Positions 1 to 8,887 of a DNA stretch of 64,000 nt are shown here, one piece after another. Below the pieces are notes generated by a model, which saw only the letters and a program-made list of their open reading frames with translations, made no database searches and was not told the origin of the DNA. Numbering within the stretch: the first letter of the stretch is position 1; the number at the start of each line of letters is the position of its first letter. A program made the translations under genes and the position numbers. The DNA is from Microbacterium sp. (lineage in GTDB: Bacteria > Actinomycetota > Actinomycetes > Actinomycetales > Microbacteriaceae). The stretch lies in contig NZ_WOYQ01000069.1 of NCBI RefSeq assembly GCF_011620665.1, positions 1 through 64,000 on the forward strand, read 5' to 3'.

Positions 1-677
1 AGATGCTCTACCTCGCGATGGAGGACTTCCGCATCGACATCATGGTCGGCAAGGGTGCGGGGGCCACGAGCATCCCACTGGATCTGGCCCCGTTCACCCT
101 CGTCGGTGCGACGACCAGATCAGGGATGCTGCCCAATCCGCTCCGCGACCGCTTCGGCTTCACGGCTCACCTGGAGTACTACGAACCGCGCGAGCTCGAA
201 GACGTCATCGCGCGCTCGGCGACCGTCCTCGGCGTCGGGCTCCCCCCGCTTGCGCGCGCCGAGATCGCCCGGCGCTCGCGCGGCACGCCTCGCATCGCGA
301 ACCGCCTGCTCCGGCGTGTCCGCGACTACGTCATCGTGCACGGTGCGGCTGGTGCGGGGCGCGGGGGAGACGCAACAGAACGCGACGTGCAGGCGGCGCT
401 CGAACTGTACGACGTCGATGCCATCGGTCTCGATCGTCTCGACCGAGCAGTTCTGGATGCCGTCGTCCGTCGTTTCCGGGGCGGACCCGTGGGGCTCAAC
501 ACGCTCGCGGTGACCGTCGGTGAAGAAGCCGAGACGATCGAGTCGGTCGTCGAGCCCTACCTCGTGCGGATCGGATTTCTCGGACGCACGCCGCGCGGCC
601 GAGTCGCGACGCCCGAGGCATACGCTCACCTTCGGGTGCCTCATCCGGACGGGTCGCTTCGGATCGATGACCTATAA
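1..677 (+). CDS. ruvB: Holliday junction branch migration helicase RuvB (5'-truncated by window)
   Basis: Hexameric AAA+ motor that drives branch migration of Holliday junctions together with RuvA, before RuvC cleavage. The window opens inside the gene, so the N-terminal third including Walker A is not visible; about 224 codons remain of the usual 340 or so. Visible are the sensor-1 segment (VGATTRSG), the arginine-finger region (PLRDRFG) and the C-terminal winged-helix domain, with a GRTPRGR stretch close to the end as in other RuvB proteins. The stop codon TAA lies at 675-677, inside a perfect TATAAT hexamer that probably starts the next operon. The position before yajC-secD-secF is usual in actinobacteria. 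Family assignment is secure. Confidence 0.96.
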   Translation, partial: MLYLAMEDFRIDIMVGKGAGATSIPLDLAPFTLVGATTRSGMLPNPLRDRFGFTAHLEYYEPRELEDVIARSATVLGVGLPPLARAEIARRSRGTPRIANRLLRRVRDYVIVHGAAGAGRGGDATERDVQAALELYDVDAIGLDRLDRAVLDAVVRRFRGGPVGLNTLAVTVGEEAETIESVVEPYLVRIGFLGRTPRGRVATPEAYAHLRVPHPDGSLRIDDL

Positions 678-678
678 T
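673..678 (+). promoter_or_regulatory. Probable -10 element (TATAAT) for yajC-secD-secF
   Basis: A consensus TATAAT hexamer overlaps the ruvB stop codon (TAA, 675-677). A start point near 685 would give a leader of about 70 bases before yajC. No good -35 box is seen 16 to 18 bases upstream, as is often the case for actinobacterial promoters. Confidence 0.5.
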
Positions 679-754
679 CACTGAAGGCTCAACGGCCGAT
701 TTTCGCGCTCATCGTCTTCCGCGTCGAGCGCACTCCCCGAAAGGTGTTATCCGC

Positions 755-1159
755 ATGGATTGGATTCTGCTCGTCGCCATGGCGGCACTGCTGGGCTTCA
801 TGTTCTGGAGTTCCCGTCGGCGCGCAGCACGCCTGAAGACGGAGCAGGAGAACAAGGCGCGGCAGATGGTGCCCGGTGTGAAGGTGCTTCTGCAGGGCGG
901 GCTATACGGAACCCTCACCTCGTACGACCCCGAGGACCTGTCCGCGTCAGCCGAGGTCGAGCTGGCCCCCGGCGTGGTCGTCGAGGTGCACAGCCAGGCG
1001 ATCGTGCGCGTCGTCGACCCCGAAGCCGAGGAGATCTCCGAGGAGGAGTTCGCCGAGGATCAGGAGGAGCAGGCCGAATACGAGGCCGACGTCGCGGAGG
1101 GGCTCATCGCTCCGGCGGAAGGTCGGCCCGTCGCCGGTGAAGAAGCACCCAAGGCCTGA
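755..1159 (+). CDS. yajC: Preprotein translocase subunit YajC
   Basis: Small accessory subunit of the SecDF-YajC complex in the cytoplasmic membrane. It is 134 residues, with one N-terminal membrane segment (about residues 3-18) followed at once by basic residues (RRRAAR), then the small YajC domain (PGVKVLLQGGLYGTL) and a long acidic Glu/Ala-rich tail typical of actinobacterial members. The ATG at 755 is supported by AAGGTG at 741-746. It stands 49 bases before secD, and the trio is a conserved operon. A short inverted repeat (GTCCG/CGGAC, 1170-1185) lies in the gap to secD. Confidence 0.95.
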   Translation: MDWILLVAMAALLGFMFWSSRRRAARLKTEQENKARQMVPGVKVLLQGGLYGTLTSYDPEDLSASAEVELAPGVVVEVHSQAIVRVVDPEAEEISEEEFAEDQEEQAEYEADVAEGLIAPAEGRPVAGEEAPKA

Positions 1160-1208
1160 CCCGCGCGCCGTCCGCGCGTACGGACTACTCCAAGAAAGCT
1201 GACCCTCC

Positions 1209-2924
1209 GTGGCCACACCCACCCCTGTTCGCCACGCTCGGCGCGCACTGACCGGCCTTCTGATCGTCACTGCGGTGCTCTTCGGCGTCAACGCGCTGGG
1301 CGTGTACGGCTTCGGCAAGAGTTCGTGGACTCCTGCGCTTGCGCTCGACCTCCAGGGCGGCACGCAGATCATTCTGCAGGCGAAGACGCCGGACGGCTCG
1401 GCGCCCACGAGTGAGCAGATGGATCAGGCTGCGTCGATCATCCGCCAGCGCGTGGATGCTTCCGGTGTCGGCGAGACGGATATCACGACGCAATCGGGCA
1501 ATCAGATCGTCGTGCAGATCCCGGGGCCGGCCGACGACGAGACGCGCGACCGAATCGCCTCGTCCGCACAGATGCAGTTGCGAGCGGTGCTGTACACCAG
1601 CGCCGCGAGCAACCAGTTCGTCGGCGAAGACGGGAATTCGACACCGTACCCGACGCCTGACCCCTCGCTGGAGACGACTCCCACGGCCGTGCCGACGAAC
1701 GGCAGCGATCCCAGCTGGATCACACCGGCTCTGCAAGCGGAATTCCTGGCGTACGACTGCGCCGACCCCGCGAACGACCCTGCCAACGCCGCCAAAGACC
1801 TGCCGCTGATCGCGTGCGAAGGCAACGCGGCGAAGTACCTGCTCGGCCCCGTCGAGCTCGACGGTTCCTCGATTTCGGATGCCACCTTCGGCCTGAACTC
1901 CCAGAACAACCAGTGGGCGGTGAACCTGGTCTTCGACGGGGAGGGTACCCAGATCTTCGGCGAGATCAGCCAGCGTCTCTACGCTCTCACGACGCCGCAG
2001 AACCAGTTCGCATTCGTTCTCGACGGAGAGGTCATCTCTGCTCCATCGATGAACGGTGTGATTCTCAACGGACAGCCGCAGATCACCGGCAACTTCACGC
2101 AGGAGACGGCCAAGACCCTCGCCGATCAGCTGAAATACGGCGCACTGCCGCTCAGCTTCGAGGTGCAGAGCACGAATGCGATCTCGGCGACACTCGGTTC
2201 GCAGCAGCTGCAGATCGGGCTCATCGCGGGTCTGATCGGACTGGCGCTCGTCGCGCTCTACTCTCTGATCGTCTACCGTGCTCTCGGTTCCGTGATCATC
2301 ACGTCGCTGCTCGTGATGGGGGTACTCACCTATATCGCCCTGACCATCCTGGCGTGGCGCATGGGCTTCCGCCTGTCACTGGCGGGCGTGGCCGGTCTCA
2401 TCGTCACGATCGGATTCACCGCAGACTCCTTCATCGTGTACTTCGAACGCATTAGAGATGAGTTGCGCGACGGCAAGTCGATCACCGGAGCCGTCGAGGA
2501 TGGCTGGGGGCGCGCGAAGCGCACGATCTACATCTCGAAGTCGATCAACATCCTGGCCGCCGTCGTGTTGTACATCCTGGCCGACGCGACCGTGAAGGGC
2601 TTCGCCTTCACACTGGGCCTGACAACGGTGATCGACATCGTGATCTTCATCCTGTTCACGCACCCGGTGCTGCAGCTTCTGGCCCGTACGAAATTCTTCG
2701 GCGGCGGACATCCGCTGTCGGGACTGGATCCCGACGCGCTCGGCGCCGTCTACCGAGGGCGCGCGCAGTTCCGCGCGCCCGTGGCTGCGGCCGGCGTGAA
2801 GGGCCCGGCCGCGCGCCGAGCGGGCCGCTCGCGGGGCGAAGCCGAACGTCGGCAGACCATTGCCGAGCGCAAGCAGGCCGAGAGCGCGGCCGGGAGCCGC
2901 TCGACCGCGGAGAGGGACGACTGA
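1209..2924 (+). CDS. secD: Protein translocase subunit SecD
   Basis: RND-family membrane protein that, with SecF, uses the proton gradient to help release exported proteins on the outer face of the membrane. It has 571 residues and a GTG start. There is one N-terminal membrane helix (about 13-35), then the large extracytoplasmic head beginning with the DLQGGTQI signature. Five more helices start near residue 337, including TADSFIVYFERIRDE, the SecD motif with the conserved acidic residue in the membrane. The last 65 or so residues form a basic Arg/Ala-rich cytoplasmic tail longer than in E. coli SecD. The stop overlaps the secF start by one base (TGATG), so translation is likely coupled. Confidence 0.96.
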   Translation: MATPTPVRHARRALTGLLIVTAVLFGVNALGVYGFGKSSWTPALALDLQGGTQIILQAKTPDGSAPTSEQMDQAASIIRQRVDASGVGETDITTQSGNQIVVQIPGPADDETRDRIASSAQMQLRAVLYTSAASNQFVGEDGNSTPYPTPDPSLETTPTAVPTNGSDPSWITPALQAEFLAYDCADPANDPANAAKDLPLIACEGNAAKYLLGPVELDGSSISDATFGLNSQNNQWAVNLVFDGEGTQIFGEISQRLYALTTPQNQFAFVLDGEVISAPSMNGVILNGQPQITGNFTQETAKTLADQLKYGALPLSFEVQSTNAISATLGSQQLQIGLIAGLIGLALVALYSLIVYRALGSVIITSLLVMGVLTYIALTILAWRMGFRLSLAGVAGLIVTIGFTADSFIVYFERIRDELRDGKSITGAVEDGWGRAKRTIYISKSINILAAVVLYILADATVKGFAFTLGLTTVIDIVIFILFTHPVLQLLARTKFFGGGHPLSGLDPDALGAVYRGRAQFRAPVAAAGVKGPAARRAGRSRGEAERRQTIAERKQAESAAGSRSTAERDD

Positions 2925-3913
2925 TGCGCTCCATGAACCAGCTCGGCAACGACCTCTACACGGGAAAGACCTCGTTCCCGTTCGTCGGTCGCCGGCGCGT
3001 GTGGTTCATCATCGCCGCGGTCCTCGTGATCGGCGCCGCCCTGGTGCCGTTCATCCGCCCGGTGCAGTTCTCCATCGAATTCACCGGCGGCTCGCAGTTC
3101 ACCGTCAACGCGGTCAGCAATCCCGACCAGGCAACGGCGACCGCGGCCGTGCAGGCCGTCGTGCCAGGGGCCACGACGAAGGTCACGACGATAGGCGCGG
3201 ACGCCATTCGAGTGCAAACCGATCAGATGACCGAGACCGAGACCCGCGACGTCACCGCCGCCCTCGCGGAGCAGTTCGGTGTGACCATCGCGCAGGTGAG
3301 CTCATCGTTCATCGGACCCAGCTGGGGACAGGACGTCACGCGGCAGTCGCTGTGGGGTCTGGCAATCTTCCTCGCCCTGACCTTCGTCATCCTCGCGGTC
3401 TACTTCCGCACGTGGAAGATGTCGGTGGCCGCAATCATCGGTTTGGTAGATGTGCTTGTGATCACGGTCGGCGTATACGCGCTGTTCGGTTTCGAGATCT
3501 CCCCGGCGGCTGTGATCGGATTCCTCACGATCCTGTCCTACTCGCTCTACGACACGACCGTCGTCTTCGACAAGATCCGAGAAAACACTCACGAAGACGG
3601 TGAAGGATCAACGCGCACGTTCGCCGAGTCCGTCAACCTCGCCGTCAACCAGACCCTGATCCGATCGATCAACACGACCGTCGTCGCGGCGATTCCGACC
3701 GGCGCGATCCTCTTCATCGGCGCTCTCTGGCTCGGCGCGCAGACGCTCACCGACATTTCACTGTCGATCTTCGTCGGCACGATCGTCGCAGCCTATTCGA
3801 CCTTGTTCGTCGCCGCGCCCCTGTACTCGCTGCTCCGCGAGAACGAGCCGGCGCTCAAGGAGCGCGACGCCCGTATCGTGGCCGCGCGCGCGGACGCGAC
3901 GACTTCCGTCTGA
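2924..3913 (+). CDS. secF: Protein translocase subunit SecF
   Basis: Partner of SecD in the SecDF-YajC complex. It has 329 residues, a first membrane helix at about residues 25-45, the IEFTGGSQF signature at the start of the extracytoplasmic domain, and a cluster of five helices carrying YSLYDTTVVFDKIREN, the SecF counterpart of the SecD membrane motif. The ATG at 2924 shares one base with the secD stop. An alternative ATG four codons further in (ATGAACCAG) cannot be excluded. Last gene of the yajC-secD-secF unit; relA follows after 82 bases with its own promoter-like hexamer. Confidence 0.96.
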   Translation: MRSMNQLGNDLYTGKTSFPFVGRRRVWFIIAAVLVIGAALVPFIRPVQFSIEFTGGSQFTVNAVSNPDQATATAAVQAVVPGATTKVTTIGADAIRVQTDQMTETETRDVTAALAEQFGVTIAQVSSSFIGPSWGQDVTRQSLWGLAIFLALTFVILAVYFRTWKMSVAAIIGLVDVLVITVGVYALFGFEISPAAVIGFLTILSYSLYDTTVVFDKIRENTHEDGEGSTRTFAESVNLAVNQTLIRSINTTVVAAIPTGAILFIGALWLGAQTLTDISLSIFVGTIVAAYSTLFVAAPLYSLLRENEPALKERDARIVAARADATTSV

Positions 3914-3936
3914 AATCCCGGGGTTCGGCGCGGGCA

Positions 3937-3942
3937 TAGGAT
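3937..3942 (+). promoter_or_regulatory. Possible -10 element (TAGGAT) for relA
   Basis: TAnnnT hexamer in the 82-base gap between secF and relA. It would give a leader of about 45 bases that contains the GGAGGTG ribosome-binding site. No clear -35 box. Confidence 0.35.
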
Positions 3943-3995
3943 TGGGAGATTCGACAAGGGTTCCGCACGGGGGTCCATGAGGCGGAGGTGATCGA

Positions 3996-6263
3996 TTGAC
4001 CGAAACGTCGTCGCCGCCCTCCCAGAACCCGCCCCAGAGCTCATCGCTGCGGCGCCTGGTTCCCCGGATCTTCTCGCGAGCGCCCGCGCGCGACGGTGTC
4101 GAACAGCTCATCCGCACCGTCCGCACGCACCACCCCAAGAGTGACGTCGCCATCATCGAGCAGGCCTACCAGGTTGCCGAGCGGGCGCACGCGTCCCAGA
4201 AGCGACAGAGTGGTGAGCCCTACATCACGCACCCGCTCGCAGTGGCGCATATCCTCGCCGACCTGGGGCTCGGGCCGCGTGCGATCGCCGCAGCGCTTCT
4301 TCACGACACCGTCGAAGACACCGACTACAGCCTGGAACAGCTGACGAGCGAATTCGGCGATGAAGTCGCCATGCTTGTTGACGGTGTCACCAAACTCGAC
4401 AAGGTCAAGTACGGTGACGCGGCCCAGGCCGAGACGGTGCGCAAGATGATCATCGCGATGTCCAAGGACATCCGAGTCCTTCTCATCAAGCTGGCAGATC
4501 GTCTGCACAACGCGCGCACTTGGGGCTTCGTCCCGCCCGAGAAGGCCGCCAGGAAGGCGACCGAGACGCTCGAGATCTATGCGCCGCTGGCCAATCGTCT
4601 CGGCATCCAGGCGATCAAGAGCGAACTCGAAGAGCTGTCTTTCGCGGTGTTGCACCCCAAGCTCTACGCCGAGATCGACAGCCTCGTCACGCAGCGCACA
4701 CCGCAACGTGAGCAATATGTGCAGACGGTCATCGACGCTGTCGAGCAGGATCTCCGAGACCTCCGAATCCGAGGCCGGATCATGGGTCGCCCCAAGCAGT
4801 TGTACTCGGTGTATCAGAAGATGGTCGTGCGCGGCCGCGAGTTCGACGACATCTACGACCTCATCGGCATCCGCGTGCTCGTCGGGACCGTCCGCGACTG
4901 CTACGCCGTGCTCGGATCGATCCATGCGCGCTGGACGCCCCTGCCCGGACGGTTCAAGGACTACATCGCCACGCCGAAGTTCAATCTCTACCAGTCGCTC
5001 CACACGACGGTCATCGGCCCGGGCGGTCGTACGGTCGAGATTCAGATTCGCACGAACGAGATGCATCAGCAGGCCGAGTACGGCGTCGCGGCCCACTGGA
5101 AGTACAAGGAGCGCGTCACGGGCGGCAAGACTGAGACGAAGTCGCTCGACACCGATATGGCCTGGCTCGCGCACATTTCGGACTGGCAGTCCGAGACAGC
5201 CGACCCGGGGGAGTTCCTCGATTCACTGCGCTTTGAAATCGGCGCAAAAGAGGTTTATGTCTTCACGCCGAAGGGACGCATCATCGGCCTGCCGGCCGGC
5301 GCGACCCCCGTGGACTTCGCCTACGCCGTGCACACCGAGGTCGGACATCGCACGATGGGTGCAAAGGTCAACGGACGCCTCGTGCCGCTGGAATCGTCGC
5401 TCAGCAGCGGTGACGTCGTGGAGGTCTTCACCTCGAAGAACCCGGATGCCGGGCCGAGCCAGGACTGGCTCGCGTTCGTCGCCAGTCCGCGCGCCCGCAG
5501 CAAGATCCGCGGCTGGTTCACAAAGGAGCGCCGCGAGGAAGCAGTCGAACAGGGCAAGGATGCCATCGCACGTGCGATGCGCCGCCAGAATCTGCCGCTG
5601 CAGCGGTTGATGAACCAGGGCTCGTTCACCGAAGTCGCCCACCAGCTGCGGTACGACGACGTCACGGCGCTCTATGCCGCGGTCGGCGAAGGGCATGTGT
5701 CGACGCAGTCGGTGATCGAAAAGGTGACCGCGCAGGTCGGCGCAGAAGAGAGCACCTCGACGGGGGCGATCGAGATCCCGCACGTGGGACGCTCGAAGGT
5801 GCCGCGTTCCGGCGATTCGGGTGTGCTGGTGCGCGGCGCGCCGGACATCCTCGTGAAGCTTGCGAAGTGCTGCACACCCGTGCCGGGCGACGAGATCGTC
5901 GGCTTCGTCACGCGTGGAAGCGGTGTATCTGTACATCGCGCGGACTGCACCAACGTGAAGTCATTGAAGCAAGACACCGAGCGATTGATCGAAGTCACGT
6001 GGGCCCCGACGACGAAGAGCATCTTCCTCGTTCAGATCCAGGTCGAGGCACTGGATCGTTCGGCGCTGCTCAGCGATGTCACCCGTGTGCTCAGTGAGCA
6101 TCACGTCAACATCCTGTCCGCCTCGGTGTCGACCACCAACGACCGCCTCGCGCTCAGCCGGTTCGTGTTCGAGATGGGTGACATCGTCCACCTTGATCGG
6201 GTGCTGAATGCGGTCCGACGCATCGACGCTGTCTACGACGTCTACCGTGTGACGTCATCCTGA
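3996..6263 (+). CDS. relA: Bifunctional (p)ppGpp synthetase/hydrolase, RelA/SpoT family
   Basis: Makes and degrades the stringent-response alarmone (p)ppGpp. It has 755 residues in the full long-Rel order: HD hydrolase domain with H79 and H103-D104 and a later LADRLHN motif; synthetase domain (about 240-375) with GRPKQLYS and YQSLHTT; TGS domain (about 430-490, VYVFTPKG); a Cys-containing linker domain ([14 protein letters not shown]); and a C-terminal ACT domain. The HD motif looks intact, so both activities are expected, as for mycobacterial Rel. The TTG start at 3996 is chosen because GGAGGTG (3984-3990) sits six bases ahead of it, and a GTG at 3988 runs into a stop within four codons. Its 3' end overlaps the convergent gene by nine bases. 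Confidence 0.97.
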   Translation: MTETSSPPSQNPPQSSSLRRLVPRIFSRAPARDGVEQLIRTVRTHHPKSDVAIIEQAYQVAERAHASQKRQSGEPYITHPLAVAHILADLGLGPRAIAAALLHDTVEDTDYSLEQLTSEFGDEVAMLVDGVTKLDKVKYGDAAQAETVRKMIIAMSKDIRVLLIKLADRLHNARTWGFVPPEKAARKATETLEIYAPLANRLGIQAIKSELEELSFAVLHPKLYAEIDSLVTQRTPQREQYVQTVIDAVEQDLRDLRIRGRIMGRPKQLYSVYQKMVVRGREFDDIYDLIGIRVLVGTVRDCYAVLGSIHARWTPLPGRFKDYIATPKFNLYQSLHTTVIGPGGRTVEIQIRTNEMHQQAEYGVAAHWKYKERVTGGKTETKSLDTDMAWLAHISDWQSETADPGEFLDSLRFEIGAKEVYVFTPKGRIIGLPAGATPVDFAYAVHTEVGHRTMGAKVNGRLVPLESSLSSGDVVEVFTSKNPDAGPSQDWLAFVASPRARSKIRGWFTKERREEAVEQGKDAIARAMRRQNLPLQRLMNQGSFTEVAHQLRYDDVTALYAAVGEGHVSTQSVIEKVTAQVGAEESTSTGAIEIPHVGRSKVPRSGDSGVLVRGAPDILVKLAKCCTPVPGDEIVGFVTRGSGVSVHRADCTNVKSLKQDTERLIEVTWAPTTKSIFLVQIQVEALDRSALLSDVTRVLSEHHVNILSASVSTTNDRLALSRFVFEMGDIVHLDRVLNAVRRIDAVYDVYRVTSS

Positions 6264-6812
6264 GATCGATTCTGCGCCGCGCGCCCGCAGGAAGGCGAGC
6301 GCGGGACGCTTGAAGTGCATGGGTGGTGCGCTCTCGAGCAGGGCCACGGCCTCGTCCACCAGTTCCGGTCGCCAGATGCGCATCGACTCGACGACCGTCC
6401 GGGCGCTCTCGTCACCGTGGCAGAGATCGCGGACCAGATCAGCGAGCGTGCGCGGCGGCGAAGTGACGGCGACCCCGGCGATGAAAACCACGTCACCGCT
6501 CGGGACCGGGCGGTCGCGATAGGCAAGGCGCGGGTCGCGCACATGCGCACGAGCGCTCGATAGTCGCTGGACCGTGTGACGCGCCGGCGGAGCGGAGACG
6601 GCACCGTGCACCCACGCTGCAGAGACCCGCGTGATCGCGAGGGTCCCGGGAATCAACCGGCCCAGCGACGCTGCTCGCAGGGTGTGGGTCTCAACGGCAT
6701 CCGTCGGCATGAACGCCTCACCGACGTCGACGAGGTCGCCATCCAGCCGCGCCGCGGTCAACTCGGCGAGCGAGAGGCCCTCGTAGGAGAAGTACAGGAA
6801 CGGCCAGCTCAT
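6255..6812 (-). CDS. AbiEi-like protein (type IV antitoxin family relative), no partner toxin
   Basis: 185 residues from the ATG at 6812; a start at 6836 would add eight residues. The middle has the pattern of actinobacterial AbiEi-related proteins: SAAWVHGA, then a charged stretch, then [13 protein letters not shown], followed by a helical C-terminus. The family was named for the antitoxin of the AbiE phage-defence system, but no AbiEii-like nucleotidyltransferase lies next to it, so a toxin-antitoxin role is not supported here. GACACT lies six bases before the ATG at 6812 and could be a leaderless promoter. The 3' end overlaps the end of relA by nine bases. Alternative: a conserved hypothetical protein of unknown role. 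Confidence 0.6.
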   Translation of the reverse strand: MSWPFLYFSYEGLSLAELTAARLDGDLVDVGEAFMPTDAVETHTLRAASLGRLIPGTLAITRVSAAWVHGAVSAPPARHTVQRLSSARAHVRDPRLAYRDRPVPSGDVVFIAGVAVTSPPRTLADLVRDLCHGDESARTVVESMRIWRPELVDEAVALLESAPPMHFKRPALAFLRARGAESISG

Positions 6813-6871
6813 GCTGGCAGTGTCTCGCACGCCCATCCGCGCACGGTTGATCGCGGTCTGATTGTGGAGAA

Positions 6872-6891
6872 CCGGCCGCCTCCGTGGCCGG
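6872..6891 (-). terminator. Possible hairpin terminator after the DUF349 gene
   Basis: CCGGCC (6872-6877) pairs with GGCCGG (6886-6891) around an eight-base loop, 12 bases past the DUF349 stop. On the minus strand it is followed by TTCTCC. Short stem, weak tail. Confidence 0.35.
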
Positions 6892-6902
6892 GGGAGAGGA
6901 AG

Positions 6903-8405
6903 TCAGCCGCCGAGAGCCTTCAACCACGCCTTACGCGCATCGAGGGCTTCGGTCGCCTGAGCGATTGCACCCCGGTCGTTCTTGGCCTTCGCGGTCGTCA
7001 GCTCTGCCTCGAGATCCGCTATGGACTCGCGCAGCTTCTGGGTCATGTCGTTCTGGCGCGCCTTGGTCTCGGGGTTGTTGCTCTTCCAGTCGGTTTCTTC
7101 GCGCTGCTTGATGCCCTGTTCGATCTTGCGCAGCTCGTCGTCGAGGCCGCGCTCGGCCTCGCGCGGGAAGACTCGACCGATCTCGTCCCAGCGACGCTGG
7201 ATGCGGGTCAGCAGCTGACGCGCTTTGGCGGTGTCCCGTTCCTTCGACACCGCGGCCGCTTCGGCCAGGAGTCCCCGCTTCGCCTCGATCTTCTCCTTCG
7301 ACGCTTCAGCGTCGGCTTCCTCGCGTCCGGCGCGGGCGGCGTAGAGCGCGTCGCCGGCGGCCTTGAATCGCGCCCACAGCGCGTCGTCGGCCTTCTTGCC
7401 CGCGCGACCGGCGCCTTTCCACTGGTCCAGCAGCAGCCGGTAGTCGGCGATACCGTCCTCGCCCTTGCTCACGAGCGCCTCTGCGCGCTCCACCAGCTTC
7501 GCCTTGCTGTCGCGCGAGGACTTGTGCTGCTCATCCAGATCGGAATAGAACTCGCGGCGATGCTTGTCGAGCGTCGCGCGCGCATCGCGGAAACGTTTCC
7601 ACAGCTGCTGGCCGATGGTCTTGGGCAGACGCGGACCGGCGGCTTGGTGCTTCTGCCATTCTTCGAAAAGCTCCGTGACCTCGGTTGAGGTCTGCTTCCA
7701 CTGGATCGACTTCGGATCGCGCGCAGCGATCGACTCGATCCGCTCGACGAGCACCGTCCGTTCGGCGATCGCGGTGTCGACGGCTTCACGCTGCGCTCTG
7801 CTCTGTTCCGCTGAGGCCCTGCTGAGCGCCGAATCCAAGCGCGTCAGGCGCGCATCCAGCGCGGCGAAATCACCGACCGCTGACGCGCCGATGACCTTCT
7901 CGCGGACGGTCTGAAGAGTACCGCGGAGCTCGGATGCCGATGCGCCGCCGCGGCGGTGGCGTGCCTCGAGCAGAGTCACCTCTCCGGCGAGTTCGAGGAA
8001 TTTGCGCACGAAGTAGGCCAGCGCTTCCTCCGGCGTGCCGTCGGGGTACTGACCGACTTCGCGCCAGCCGTCGCCATCGCGCACCGAGACGGTCCCGTCG
8101 ATCTCCACACGGCCGAAGGATGCCGCCGCCAACGCATCAGCTGCCGACGCCGCTGACACGGTGGGTGCAGCCGGCGCGACCGATCGGATCGCGGACGTGG
8201 GCTTGCCGGGTACCGCTCGGGGTTTCGGGGGAGTGGTCGGATCCGGTGAGGGCGCGGCTTCTTCGCCGTTCTCGGAGGGAACATCGCCATCAGCCCGCGC
8301 TGGGTCGGCCAAGGTCTGCTCGACACCACGGTCGGCGCCCTGATCGGGCACGGCCTCAACGACCGGATCGATCTCTGCGGATGGGGGAGTGGGGACGTCA
8401 GTCAC
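6903..8405 (-). CDS. DUF349 domain coiled-coil protein
   Basis: 500 residues. The first 120 or so are Pro/Ala/Glu-rich and of low complexity. The rest is almost wholly helical and charged, with at least two DUF349 repeats marked by Trp/Phe-spaced motifs (WKRFRDARATLDKHR; DQWKGAGRAGKK then LWARFKAAGDALY) and a third weaker one (RIQRRWDEIG). DUF349 proteins are conserved in actinobacteria but have no agreed biochemical function. The GTG at 8405 is preferred over an ATG eight codons upstream (8429) because GAGGTG stands seven bases before it. No signal peptide or membrane helix; cytoplasmic location expected. Transcribed away from the next gene in tandem on the minus strand. Confidence 0.85.
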   Translation of the reverse strand: MTDVPTPPSAEIDPVVEAVPDQGADRGVEQTLADPARADGDVPSENGEEAAPSPDPTTPPKPRAVPGKPTSAIRSVAPAAPTVSAASAADALAAASFGRVEIDGTVSVRDGDGWREVGQYPDGTPEEALAYFVRKFLELAGEVTLLEARHRRGGASASELRGTLQTVREKVIGASAVGDFAALDARLTRLDSALSRASAEQSRAQREAVDTAIAERTVLVERIESIAARDPKSIQWKQTSTEVTELFEEWQKHQAAGPRLPKTIGQQLWKRFRDARATLDKHRREFYSDLDEQHKSSRDSKAKLVERAEALVSKGEDGIADYRLLLDQWKGAGRAGKKADDALWARFKAAGDALYAARAGREEADAEASKEKIEAKRGLLAEAAAVSKERDTAKARQLLTRIQRRWDEIGRVFPREAERGLDDELRKIEQGIKQREETDWKSNNPETKARQNDMTQKLRESIADLEAELTTAKAKNDRGAIAQATEALDARKAWLKALGG

Positions 8406-8455
8406 GGATAGCACCTCGTCGCGGCGCACGCCGCATGGGGGTTTGGTCGGCTCAC

Positions 8456-8461
8456 AGCCTA
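8456..8461 (-). promoter_or_regulatory. Possible -10 element (TAGGCT) for the DUF349 gene
   Basis: TAGGCT read on the minus strand about 50 bases before the GTG start. It would give a leader of about 45 bases including the GAGGTG ribosome-binding site. Confidence 0.4.
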
Positions 8462-8475
8462 GTACGGTGGCCGAT

Positions 8476-8772
8476 TCAGGGAGTGGGAGGGGGAGTCGGG
8501 AGGGGCGTCGTCAGGGGTGGCGCGGTGGGGATCGGCGTGGTGGGGATCGGCGTGGAAATGGGCTCTGGCGCGGCCCTCCCGGGACCCAGCGCGTAGTAGG
8601 CGACCTGCCCGCCGATGACCGCGAGGATGATCGCCCCGCCAGCGACCCCGGCGACGAGGTTGTCGTGTCGGCGACGGCGCACGATCCCGTCGTGGAACTC
8701 CGCCCGCGCCTGATAAAGGCGCGTCCGCTCCTTCGCGACACGCGATTCATTCTTCCCCGCACCCGTCGCCAC
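8476..8772 (-). CDS. Small membrane protein with Pro/Thr-rich tail
   Basis: 98 residues, not recognised as a named family. The N-terminal half is basic and helical (AKERTRLYQ; VRRRRHDN), followed by a single membrane helix (about 40-62, rich in Ala, Gly, Ile, Val) and a tail of about 30 residues made of Pro, Thr and Ile repeats. The topology is likely basic end inside and Pro-rich tail outside. The GTG start at 8772 is backed by GGAGGT three bases ahead. The tail is encoded in part by an exact tandem 15-base duplication. Similar small proteins next to the DUF349 gene in relatives are sometimes named dioxygenase, for which I see no support. Confidence 0.65.
   Translation of the reverse strand: MATGAGKNESRVAKERTRLYQARAEFHDGIVRRRRHDNLVAGVAGGAIILAVIGGQVAYYALGPGRAAPEPISTPIPTTPIPTAPPLTTPLPTPPPTP
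8525..8554. repeat. Tandem 15-bp duplication inside the Pro/Thr-rich tail
   Basis: GTGGGGATCGGCGTG occurs twice in exact tandem (8525-8539 and 8540-8554). On the minus strand it encodes a repeated Thr-Pro-Ile-Pro-Thr unit, so the duplication keeps the frame. Confidence 0.9.
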
Positions 8773-8821
8773 GGGACCTCCCTCGTTCCCGGAGATCCGG
8801 GCTGCACAACGCCTGCCGTGA

Positions 8822-8827
8822 AGCCTA
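8822..8827 (-). promoter_or_regulatory. Possible -10 element (TAGGCT) for the small membrane protein gene
   Basis: TAGGCT on the minus strand, about 50 bases before the GTG at 8772. It stands back to back with the rarA promoter-like hexamer at 8876-8881 in a 115-base divergent gap. Confidence 0.4.
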
Positions 8828-8875
8828 CGTGTGAGCGAGCGCGCGCGACAAACGCGCCCCGTCGGTGGACGCGAC

Positions 8876-8881
8876 TAACCT
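8876..8881 (+). promoter_or_regulatory. Leaderless -10 element (TAACCT) for rarA
   Basis: TAACCT ends six bases before the GTG at 8888, so the transcript should begin at or next to the start codon. No ribosome-binding site is seen in the gap. Confidence 0.5.
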
Positions 8882-8887
8882 GGTCGG

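Noticed and set aside
6255..8772. Defence island around the AbiEi-like gene
   Set aside because: No toxin, nuclease, methylase, integrase or composition shift is near; the neighbours are a DUF349 protein and core genes in conserved order.
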